In this document: one piece after another, positions 11,888 to 23,300 of the stretch
Layout of the letters: every line of letters starts with the position of its first letter
How positions within the stretch are numbered: the stretch's first letter is position 1
NCBI GenBank assembly: GCA_036897485.1
Contig: JAYMTF010000152.1
Span: 1-49,122, forward strand
DNA: 49,122 nucleotides
Direction: 5' to 3'
Source: Pelargonium nanum
Lineage: Eukaryota; Streptophyta; Magnoliopsida; Geraniales; Geraniaceae
Program-made: the position numbers and the translations under genes
Notes under the pieces: model-generated
The model's database searches: none
What the model saw: only the letters and a program-made list of their open reading frames with translations
What the model was told of the DNA's origin: nothing

Positions 11888-13149
11888 AAGATCCCATTTT
11901 TTATTTTATTATGTGAATAACTCTATTTGGTCATGTGTTAGAATTCTATAGATGCAACATCAAGTTGAATGATGGCATCTTCCCATAACAAGAATGGAGT
12001 AAATAAATTTAGCAAAAAGAATGTTATTTTGGGGATTGTTTGGGAATGAAATAAAGTGGGCCCAATCAATCATAGTATACCGAAAGCTCTGTCCACTCGT
12101 ACCACACACTACGACAAAAAAGTGTCCGTGTCCACAAACCCCAATCGACACCGACACCTCGACACTCCCTTCTTAGTGATTCACTGCATCATGACCTATA
12201 GTTATTCTCTACAACTGCTACCGATACACGTACACGTGTCGCTTTCCATGTGATGACGAACATCAAAACTGTAAAGAAAAGCTCGAATAGCATATTCACA
12301 TGTGCGGGATACATGAAATAGACTCGATTAATTTTCGAATTAGTTGATCGGACCCACACATTTAAGTTTTTACACGTAAAATTTGAAATTTTATGTCCCC
12401 TAGAGAATGACTTAATAGTCAAGATACACATCTTATTGCGGAAACTGAAAATTCGTAAATTCAAATCTTATTGTGTCGACTATGGTGGAGTATGGGTTAA
12501 AATAGGAGAACTACTTTATGTTGTGTAGCTCAACTGATAAAAAATATGAAATTCTCTACGGCTCAATCCACACGCACGACTTTCGGGTCAAATTAAAATG
12601 ATATATGCAATGGTAAAGACATGAACTAAATACACAAAAAATGTCATCATACGATTTAGCACTACTCAATGTTGTTAAATATCGATGACAAGTCGAATAT
12701 GAATTTCATAAATGAAGAATCACACATCGGGATCACTATAATACTAAGTTTCAAGAATGCAATGTGAGATCTTTGGTTGAAAATTTAAATGCACCAACTT
12801 TCATGCAAAACCAGAGCAATTTTCAGGCATTTTGTCCCCAAGAAAATGGGCAAAACTACACAACAATCTATGCATATCCATTTATAGTAACATACTCTAA
12901 TAATCTCCGTGACGTGCGGGGCAGGAAATGGCAACTTTTATGTAGTTTACACTGATGACATGGCTCGATAATACGTATATATAAGTAGATGTAATAAAAA
13001 CGAGTCACGTAGGCTTAAGAACAAACCAACTCTAATATCATGTTAACGTTTACTTGTACCTGAAAGCTAACTCTATCAGCTGGAGGACACGACGAGCAGT
13101 ATATCATGTGGTCTCAGGCGAATGTGAGATACTTTATCAGTAACAATGG
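11888..13149. other. Intergenic DNA, nothing recognised
   Basis: AT-rich DNA between the SINE and the minisatellite. Open frames are short and lack any family signature. No RNA gene or transposon ends were seen. Confidence 0.5.
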
Positions 13150-13790
13150 AAAACATGTGACATCTTAGGAGCTTACTTCACTCGCAAACACGGAATCAGC
13201 AAAATTTGCAGCAAAACCAGCTGTTCTTAAGCTACGGCTAGCAAAGTAATGTTTCGAGGAAAAATATGCAGCATCTTAGGTGCTAATAATTTCACTGCCA
13301 AACACAGAATCAGCCAAATTTGCAGTCAAACCAGCTGTTCTTAAGCTACAAGCTAGCAAAGTTCCGAGCAAAAATATGTAACATCTTAGGAGCTTATTTC
13401 ACGGGCAAACACAAATAATCAGCAAAACCAGCTGTTCTTAAGCTACAAGCTAGCAAAGTTTCGAGCAAAAATATATAACGCCTCAGGCACTTATTTCATT
13501 GGCAAATACAGAATCGGCCAAATTTGGCAAAACCAGTTGTTCTGAAGCTACAAGCTGGCAAAGTTTTCAGCAAAAATGAGTAACATCTTAGGAACTTATT
13601 TCACGGGCAAACACAAAGAATCAGCAAAACCAGTTATTCTTGAGCTACAACCTAGCAAGGTTTTGAGCAAAAATATGTAACATCTGGGGAGCTTATTTCA
13701 TTGGCAAACACAAACAATCAGCCAAATTTGCAGCAAAACCAGTCGTTCTTAAGCAACAAGCTAGCAAAGTTTCGAGCAAAAATATAACTT
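13150..13790. repeat. Six-copy minisatellite, ~105-bp unit
   Basis: Six diverged copies begin near 13158, 13271, 13381, 13477, 13582 and 13677. Each has an ACATCTTAGGAGCTTATTTC block, GGCAAACACA, an AATCAGC(CAAATTTGCAG)CAAAACCAG block, TTCTTAAGCTACAAGCTAGC and AAAGTTTCGAGCAAAAATAT. Copies 3 and 5 lack the CAAATTTGCAG part, so the period varies from about 95 to 113. The array ends about 280 bp before the outermost predicted 3' exon of the formin gene. Confidence 0.85.
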
Positions 13791-14067
13791 TAATTGAAAT
13801 GATCACTGCTTAGACACTAACGAATACTGCCAACAGCAAGAAGAAAAATATGATAATATTTGAATTAAGAATGTGAAGTTACAAAAGGATACTCTAATTT
13901 GAGCGAACAAAAACGACATTAGAAACAAATTAACTTGGTAAAACCAAAATTGGAAGGACGAAGGCCCGCTACCCCAAATTTCTTTTAGTGTTACTTACAG
14001 TGGAGATTTTCGAGTGAATACTTTACAAGCGGTGTACCAAAGAATAGCCTCGTGCAAGTCCCTAATT

Positions 14068-14161
14068 TCTGCGCTCAAACAACAGTAATTGATCAAAAAA
14101 ATCAAATTTTAAAACAAAGGCAACTAAACAGGATACAATGACAAAGATGGAGACACATACC
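14068..14161 (-). other. Putative 3' UTR intron of the formin gene
   Basis: About 196 bases after the stop codon the minus strand reads GACAACAAG|GTATGT, a strong donor, at 14161/14160. About 92 bases on it reads GAGCGCAG|AAATTAGGG, a plausible acceptor with the next exon starting at 14068. If used, an exon junction would lie more than 50 nt beyond the stop. Evidence is splice consensus only. Confidence 0.4.
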
Positions 14162-14356
14162 TTGTTGTCTGTCGAAACTCTGTTACTTTACACTCTTTAC
14201 GTACATTCCAAGTACTCTCTATTGACCGCATAAGCAATTTTCGCTCATACTCCCTCATCAGTGAAGAGTTTATGTTGAAAGGCCTAGTCACTTAGCATCG
14301 CTAGTTCATATTGGAGTCTGTAATACGTGTTAAGAGTCATTGAGAGACTACGATTT

Positions 14357-17300
14357 CTAACTTTCTGCTTTATGTGCTTGTGCTTTCTTCATTTCAAGTT
14401 CCTGCTGCTTGGAATTCTCTTCATGGGCTCGGTTAAACGTTCTCACAAAGTTCAGCAGAGTTGAAACAACTGTAGCAGTAATTTACCAAAAAAGCAATTC
14501 AAGTTTGAAACATTTTCCTGATAGTAATAAGGAAAAGAAATTGGATTGTTCTTGAAGCAAAACCCATGTTTGGAAAGGTTTCGGCTTATTACAATAGCGA
14601 ACTTCAACCAATTGCAACCTATCACAATCATGAAATTCACTCTAGTTGCTATCTTTTAGACTTGCACCATGAAAAAAGTGGATTTACAAGTGGAAGATAG
14701 AGAAATTAACAGTCAATTAGACCTCAGACTCAAGCTTTGGGTAAAACAGTAGAGCTTAATTCCCCTAACAGCACACAAAGTGCACTGCCCAGACACTAAA
14801 GAAAATTTTGCATATATCATTACTGATGTGTAAACAAAAACGTAATAAAATTGTAGTCAACACACAGGTTTCATGTAATACCTTGTTCATATGGGCAACG
14901 AGCCGGATCCTCTCCAAAATAAAGAATCAGTGCATCAACAGTTCTACCCTGTAACCAAATCATGGATAGTCGCATTTGTGAAGATAAAAGAAGTTTAGAT
15001 GCTACCTTCAAAATATTAACTTACCACACCAGAATACAACGATGCCAAACTTCTCACTTCAGCTTCAGCATAACAAAGAAACTCCCTTAAAACCTGAACA
15101 AACAGAAGAAAAGCTATAAGTTCTAAGAAAGAAACAATAGAAACAAAGAAAAAAACAGTTCAAGATAGATAAAGGTACGGAGACAAATTCTACTCCACAT
15201 GTCCCGTTCCAGTGCATGCTGTACTTAAATGGCTGTCCAGTGATAATAGTCCATTTGAATGTTCCAAAAATATCCTTTTCCCAAACTCCAGTTATCATAA
15301 CAAACTTATCTTCAAAATATAACTGATAATGGAATCTTAGGTCTTCTATAAAAAAGGGAAATGGACACTTCAATTGGGAGATCATCAGGTAAAATGGGAC
15401 ATAGGGACTAATACCACAACTAGTGAACAACTGAACATAGATATGCATCCAAAAGCATGAGCTAAGAATATACATGACGAAACTCCTCTGATATAGGACC
15501 ATCATTTTCGGACAAGGACAATTCTTGTACAACTTTCTCCAAACCTTTGCTGATAGATTGCATTTCCTCAGCCAAAAATTTCAATTGTACCTGGAGGGAA
15601 GCCACATGTTTCATTAAGTATATGTAAAATTATATCAATGGAATAAAAGAAACTCAGCACATACTAGTGAGGCTCCCACCTTTGTTGCGGCTTCCAAACT
15701 GTGAAGGTCTTTCGAGAAATCTAGAAGCTCAGGTAGTTTATCAGCAAGCACCTACGTTTTATCATAGATAAGGTATTTTGAGAATCTAGAATTTCAGTTA
15801 ATTCATACACAAGTGATGTATACATTAAAATAGTTAAATTTCCTACAGCAAGGCAGGGACTCAATAGATTCTCAGCCTTCATCCAACCAACAAGGCGACA
15901 ACAAGACAAACACAAAAACAATTGTGCTAATTTTTTTTTATCACCTACATAATGAGAAATTTACATGGCAGGCCTTGAACACATCACCTTGCATAAATAA
16001 TGCATGAGAGTCATCTTGCTGTTCCTTGTTGCACGTGTATCAGTGAGTTTAAGAAGACTATCCAACCTAAATCCGATAGCAGAACCTAAAGCAAAAACAA
16101 AAGGACGGAGCTCAAAAATAAGGAAAACTGTTTCTACCTTAGAGAGAGAAAGAGAGAAGTAAAAATTACATTGCAGATGTAACACAACAAATTCCACAAT
16201 CATACGCATGCACAATTTTTGTGACGTGAATTACACACTAAACAGAAGAGAGGACAAATGTTACAAAAATGAAAAAAAAAAAGCAAAAAAGAAGAGAAAA
16301 GGACAGCAAATACTGCAAATGTGACAAAACAAACACACGCATGAACAAGTTTCTTCAACAAATAATACATACTCAACAAAATAGGATCCGAACAAGTATC
16401 AAAAGGAACATCCACAGCACTGACTCAATGACTTATGAATTAGGCAGCAAATAGAAGACCGCCATACTGTAGTATAGTTGATACATCAACATGTCAAGTG
16501 ACCTCAGGTTAAGGGGTAGGACAAGTACTAATTACATACAAGCAGAAAATAGTAAACCAACATACTGCAGTATAGTTGGTACATCAGCATGTTAGTGGCC
16601 ACAGCTCAAGAGGCAGGACACCTAGTAGTTACATACAAATCAAAACTGTTCAAGATAACACCATCTGTAAAACTCCATAGAGTGACATGAAACTCCACTT
16701 GCTGATTCGAAGAATGTATACCAACAGGAAATGCAAAAGTCCACCAAAAATGACACTCTAATTATTATTCGTGATTTATCTAATTAATCACAATCAAGTC
16801 TCAAGATCCGTAAATTGCTTAAAATAATTGCATCAGTAATAGAGTGAGAATATAATATTTATGTACATATCTTTTCCTATCTCTCTCTCTCTCTCTCTTG
16901 GTGCTGCACTCTAGAGCCTAATGTGTCCCCTAGAGAATGATGAGAAAACTCCTGTAATCCAGATTTATTGTAGAAGACTGAATTATAGTAAAAAGAAAGA
17001 AGAATCTAGAGCCTAATGTGACCCCTAGAGAACGATGGGAAAACTCCTGTAATCCAGATTTATTGTAGAAGACTGATCTATAGTAAAAAGAAAGAAGAAT
17101 GAAAAGTAGACTGTACACATGATGTGAGTCTCCATAAGTGTACTATATATCATTTGCATCTATTTACTCAAAGCCTTCTAACTTTCGAAGTGTAAACACT
17201 TCACGAGCAATTGTGATTATTATCAAAATGTTTGTTAATTCTGCAATATAGTTAATTAACTGACAGTTGCAGATCATTATATTTAGAAACTCTACTGCCA

Positions 17301-20300
17301 AACTTAGGCATATGTTAAGATCATAAGAAGGAACATTAAACCAAGGTATCAAACCATTAAAATTTGAACTCACCCCTAGCAGTGCCTTGGTTCAAAGCAT
17401 TCCCTAATGTGAGAATTGTCTGCATGATACTCTTCAATTTAATAGAATTCCTGATCTGAGAAAACAAGATATATGAGATGCAAATGAGAAAATCAGTTAA
17501 ACAGATGCAAATGTTAAAAAGAACATTTTTAAGAAAAAAAAACTTGCCTCATTTGCTGCAGAGTTAATGGCATTAAGGCTGTTTCTAAGGTCAGAAACCT
17601 ATTCAGTAGACCAATAAGAACATATTAGTTATTGGCATATAAAAGGTTGGATTCTTGAACTAGCAGATACATTTTCTTACCTGGGTCTGAAACTGAATTT
17701 TAAAAGAAAAAACTCTGAGCTTTGATTCTACTCGTGGGACTTTCATCAGCTCTAAGAAGAACTGTCAAGAAAATTTACAGAGCTTATTAATCCAAAACTG
17801 ATACCAAAAATATAAAAGCCAACAAGTAGCAATTATAAAAATCTGACTAAAACATGCAACTAGAAAATCAAATATAAGGACAATTTTTTTCAAGTAGTGG
17901 TTTTAAAAAGTAGCAACTAGAACACAGACATCAGAATTAAGAAATTCATTTAATCAACTTCAAGCATAAACATTAACACTAAAACTTTCTTCACCTCAAT
18001 ACTACCTTTATCATTCATGTTAACTCTCACATTTGTTAAATCTCTCGAGCCACCCCTTCCCCCACACGTTGTTACAATAGTTGATACTCCATACAAATCT
18101 CTAATTAAAATAAAATATTTACGATGTATCCCTTTTTTCTCCAGTATCCACCATAAAAATTAATATATTTTATATTTAAATTAAGGTTTTTAATCATTAA
18201 AACTAATTTTCAATAATATATGTGAAAATCTGATTAAGGGTAGTACAGTCTTTGTGCTCGAGTCAAGTTAGTAAACGGCAGTTAGCTATCCTGTTAAGTG
18301 TTAAGTGGCGTGATATAACAAGAGAAAGACACAGAGGCCAGAGAAGAAAAATGAATTGAGGGGAGAGGATCCTGTGAGAGAGAATGTGAGTTACTGCGAC
18401 AAGTGTAGAGAGAGGAACAGTGTGTCTAAGTGTTCTGCGGATTTCAATGAAGTTCAGTCTTTCTGTTCTGTCCTGTTCTCAGTTTTTATATACTGAATCC
18501 ATTCCGTTTCAGTTATCTGTCATGTTGCTTGCTTTTCTTTGAAGGAAACTGAAATTCTTTATCAAATCCTAACCTGTATGTTACGGTAAAAGAACTTATA
18601 CCATACTGTAACATTTATCATAAACGAGTAAAGATAGAAATGCAAGCGACACTATATATTGCGTGACACTCTAAGTAGACCCAGAGATTACACCATTTCT
18701 AGTAACCTCAAAAATAAAGAATAAAAAATACATGCCAGTTATTCATCCGAAACTACTCAGTTTAATATAAATGCAGTCTAATGATGCAGACAGATATTTA
18801 TAGAGCTAAAAATACTGATTTGCTGTCATTTAGCATTAGACATCAATTAATAATTACTATACTTGTCCGAAGATGAGCATTAAGAAAGAAAAAAAATGAT
18901 GTAGATTCCAACATACATGTTCACATTTCCCCAACTTATCTTTGTCTCCAGTGAATCCCTGAACATAGAAACAGAAATTAAATATTTTAAAAATCTTGGA
19001 AGGCAAGTGTGGATATATCATCTTGAGATATCCTCTGTTGGTACTCAATTTTTTTGACAAGAAACTTGCATTCTGCAAAACAATTTAGAGAAGCTGAAGA
19101 AAGGAAGCCACTTTTTAAGCGTATTATGTTTCTCCTTTACTTCGTGTCCATATAATCCTTTAAGTTCATGGAGAGTACACATGTATGTTACATTGATGTA
19201 GAGTAATAAAAAAGGAATAATTAATATTGCTTCACAAACCTTTAGTAGTTCCATCTCGTCTTTTGTTGGACAGAACTTTATTAGGTTCTCAACCTGATCA
19301 TCATCTAGCGCAGAATCTTCGAGGGATAACACAGAATCCTGCCAATGTTCCACGAGGGATAATTGAACGAATAAGCAAGAATTTTTTTGGCCATTCTTGT
19401 GAGACTGAAACTATGTAATTTGCAAAGGTTCAAACAGAAAAATGCCATGAGCGCTGAATATATTACAAGGGTGAAGCTAAAAAATATGACGGCATTCTAG
19501 TAAGAAAAAATGATAACAAAACTAACACACATACAATACTATAATATTGTCAAACTGCAATACCTATATATTAGTATTCTTTGACCACGCGTGCAATGAC
19601 CAATCAACTGTATGATAGTTGAATGGTCATGACTAGTTAAAAGTCATAGTTGCACACTTGCACTTGATAAACCTCAAGACAGTACTTGTTCTAAGCCCTT
19701 GTCAGATATTGAGATAAAACTTACTCCACATAAATTATATTGAGATGGCGAAAAGAAAAAGGTTCCATAAAATTAAAAACACAGTGACAAAAGGGCACAT
19801 GTCAAGGACGATCAAAACTCAAAACCTAAGCGTACATCAGAGTCAACTATCAGTGCAAATCCTCCTGTAGTAAATAAGTTTGAACAGGCAGTACATAAAG
19901 AGAACAGTTTCCAAGGTGTATTGAAATAAATGCAAGCAAGGTATTGAATAAATGCTTTACCGTTAAATGATTCTATGACAAGTCAAATTAAAAGAATCCC
20001 TATGGTAAGATAATATTAATGAAAATGATGCCAATGACCATTTTAATTGTCATGTATCAAATCTTCATTTTGGATGATTGAAGAGACTGTGGCTAACAGA
20101 ATTAGAGTGAAAGAGATCTAGCTGATAAGTCCTGCATGGCACTGATGTGCATGTGTATAGAATAAGTAATTTATGGTATCATTAAGATTAGTTGAAAATT
20201 GTACTGGAATGTGAGCAAAAGTTGGCCAAAATGATTCAACCAATGAACACTTGAGATTCAAATATACCAGTTAAAATATGGTTCTGATCAAAGAACCGCC

Positions 20301-23300
20301 AGGAAAAGGCTAAATATATATAAGCAAGGACGGAATCAGACACTGAGTTTATGGTGCAAAAGCATAGTAACTACAACACAAACATGATCCTAATTCCTAA
20401 GTACGGGGAATAAAAAAATAAGATTTATCCAGGCCATAAGCTAGATTATGGCTTTACACAATGGTATTTGGAAAGCAAAGCTAACTAGCTGCAAAGGTAT
20501 CATTTAGCTTACCATTAAGTCATGCAATGGCACTTTCACCTTTGACAACATAATTTCACAATTATATGCCCTCCTGAGGTCAATCTGCAAGATGTGATTA
20601 TATTAGATACAATGCTAGATATGCATTTCAGGGTATTACATAGTGCTGATTATATTAATCTGCATTTCCCAAACAACAAAACTTAATGATAGCATCACTT
20701 GTGTAAATGAGACCTGAAATATGTACAAAGTAAAACGAGAATGATTATAGAGGACATCAATTTTCGTTTATTTTAACAAGTAAAAAGTATCCTAACATAG
20801 ATATTTCATGATGAGAAAAAAAAAAACTAAAAATAAATATACAAGTTCACATGACAAAAGGAACAACACAAATATTAAAACACCACTGAGAACCAAAAAG
20901 TAAATTACCAGTTGAACTTTATCAGATTTAGGAGCCTGTGTATTACGCCGGGCTCCTTTCCCACCCTTATCTGCATTTGGAACTGCTGCAGAGAAAAGAC
21001 TCTCCAGCTCTGACATGTCAATCTCTGGAGCCCTAGATAAGATGTGAAAATGAAATAAACCTGTGAGGCTTAAAGGATCGTAAAAGCATGATACATCAAA
21101 TAACATTTCACTTTTTCCTTGGCTAGCCCGTACTTAGCAACTTGAGTTTTTTGTGTCTCAGCCCATAAGCTTCCCTGAACAGCTCTTGTTAACTTCAACC
21201 AATGCAATGGCTTCAGCTTCTTGCCCTGATTATTCTTTGAAGCCATAGTACGTGACAAACGCCCCTTTGAGGGAGCAGCACAAGGTGGTGGAGGAGATGG
21301 AGCAGAAGGATTTGTCTGTGAAGACCCTTTACCAACAGGAGCAGGAGGTGGGGGGGCAGGAGGAGCATTCTGTGATGAACCCGAGGGGGCAGGAGGTGGT
21401 GGTGGTGGCACTGAAGATGGAATAGGATTGGCAGCCTGCTCAGACTGAAGAGGAGGAGGTGGGGGTGGAGGAGGCCCAGCTTTGGCAACTGAACTCTCCT
21501 CTGAAGTTGCTGTTGAAGGAGGAGGGGGTAGAGGGGGTGGACATGTTCCAACTCCATCTGAATCCTGTTTTGAAGGTGGAGGTGGTGGCGGGGCGGAGTG
21601 AGGTCCAACTCTAGCAACTGAATCCTCCTTTAAAGGTGGCGTTGGAGGAGGAGGTGCTGAAGGAGATGGACGATGTTGAATTGATGAACCAGTTGCAGGT
21701 GGAGATGGAGTAGATGACACAGGTGATGGTACAATTGTGGAGCCTGGAGGAGGCGGAAGTTTTTTAGCTATTGCAGGAGCTGGAGTTGGTGAAGCCACTA
21801 CAGAGGCTGGAGGAACTTCAGGCCGCGGAGCTGATGAAACCATTGTAGGTGGGTAGTTAACCAAAGATGACTTAGTTCCATCCACTACATCGGTGTTGGT
21901 CTTTTTTTTAAGCAAAGAGTGTGCTGGCTCTGAAGAGATTGTTTCTGTGGCTGAAGTCGAGGAAGGCCGAACAGGGGCAGATTGTGAAGGCGTTGATGGT
22001 GAATTTGGAGTACTTCGGGCTTCTAGATTATCATATACCCATGAAACTGCCTGGGCAAAAGCTGGCACCTTAAGATGAGTATCTTCTTCACTATGAGGTT
22101 GACTGGGTGAGTGAGGTGCAATTTGAAGATTTTGTGGCTTATTCTCATTACTGACATCGGCATATGGAGACGGTTTGGGTGATCGCACAGACTGATGTTC
22201 CAGAGATCCCCAGACATTCTTAGGGCTTATTTCCTGCAATGAAGTGTTAAATATTGGACTCCCATGAGAGTCGTGGTCTAACTTTTCATGGACAGCACCA
22301 ATCTGCTGGAGCACATTTAGAGCAGCATCGGACTTTGGATCTAACCAGTCAACTTGGCTAAAGATCTCTTGAACCCTGGAAAATGCTTCCACAGGAAGGC
22401 CATCCATCTCCTCAATACGAGGGAAATTCACATCAACAACAGAAGCAGCAGCATCCATGTCTGACAAAAGAATCTTGACAAAGAATGCCCTTTATGTTAG
22501 AGAAAGGGAGAGAGAGTGAAAGATAGAGAAATAGAACAAAAAAACTATAATAAAATGGTACCTCTGCTCTAAATTCCTTTGGAAATTGATCCTTGGCATC
22601 CCACAACATGTCAATTTCATCACGGTTAAGCATCAAAATATTTGACCTAATAAAAGCCGTGTTAAACATGACTCGGAACATCATCTCTTCACGCTCCATG
22701 TCTTCACTCAAGGTAATACACTCAACCACAACATCACCTTGAATATGGCAATTGATGTCAATCTTTACTAGTTCACATTCTTCCTGCAACAAATTAGTGA
22801 GTGATTTTGGAGATCAAATACTAATTAGATAGGACTAAATGACTAAGTAATGTGTGTGTAGGTGAAGAAAGAAGATGTTTCTCTGTCCAAGCAGTGATAT
22901 ATAAAAAATAGACCCTCCAACTAACTTTCATTTCTCAAGATCAAAGTCAAGTCCGGTAGATCAACCGAGCCAATAAAAGAAAATCCCAGAAAACCTAGTT
23001 CGCGAATCCATATCAGATCCTCCCACGCTAGTCACCCACGTAATGCAAAACTATTAAAAAAAATTGATCATTCACACCAAACCCAGAAGGATTCAAATTA
23101 GACCCTAAAGCTATTCTAACATTGTACCTGCTCCGGTAAATTGCTAGAATCCAACCTATGAAATTTCTCACCCTAAATTGACCAAAATTGATAATACTGT
23201 CATATCATAGCTCCACAACAATCGACAATTAGAAACTGTCCTCTCAAACATCACCAAATTGAGGATAGTTGTCAAATGATTTCATAAGACACCTCATAGT

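Noticed and set aside
13150..13790. CRISPR array
   Set aside because: The repeats are ~105 bp, diverged and contiguous without spacers, in a plant nuclear genome; it is a minisatellite.
21213..21617. Leu/His-rich minus-strand frame within the formin FH1 exon
   Set aside because: It is the alternative frame of the proline-rich FH1 coding sequence.
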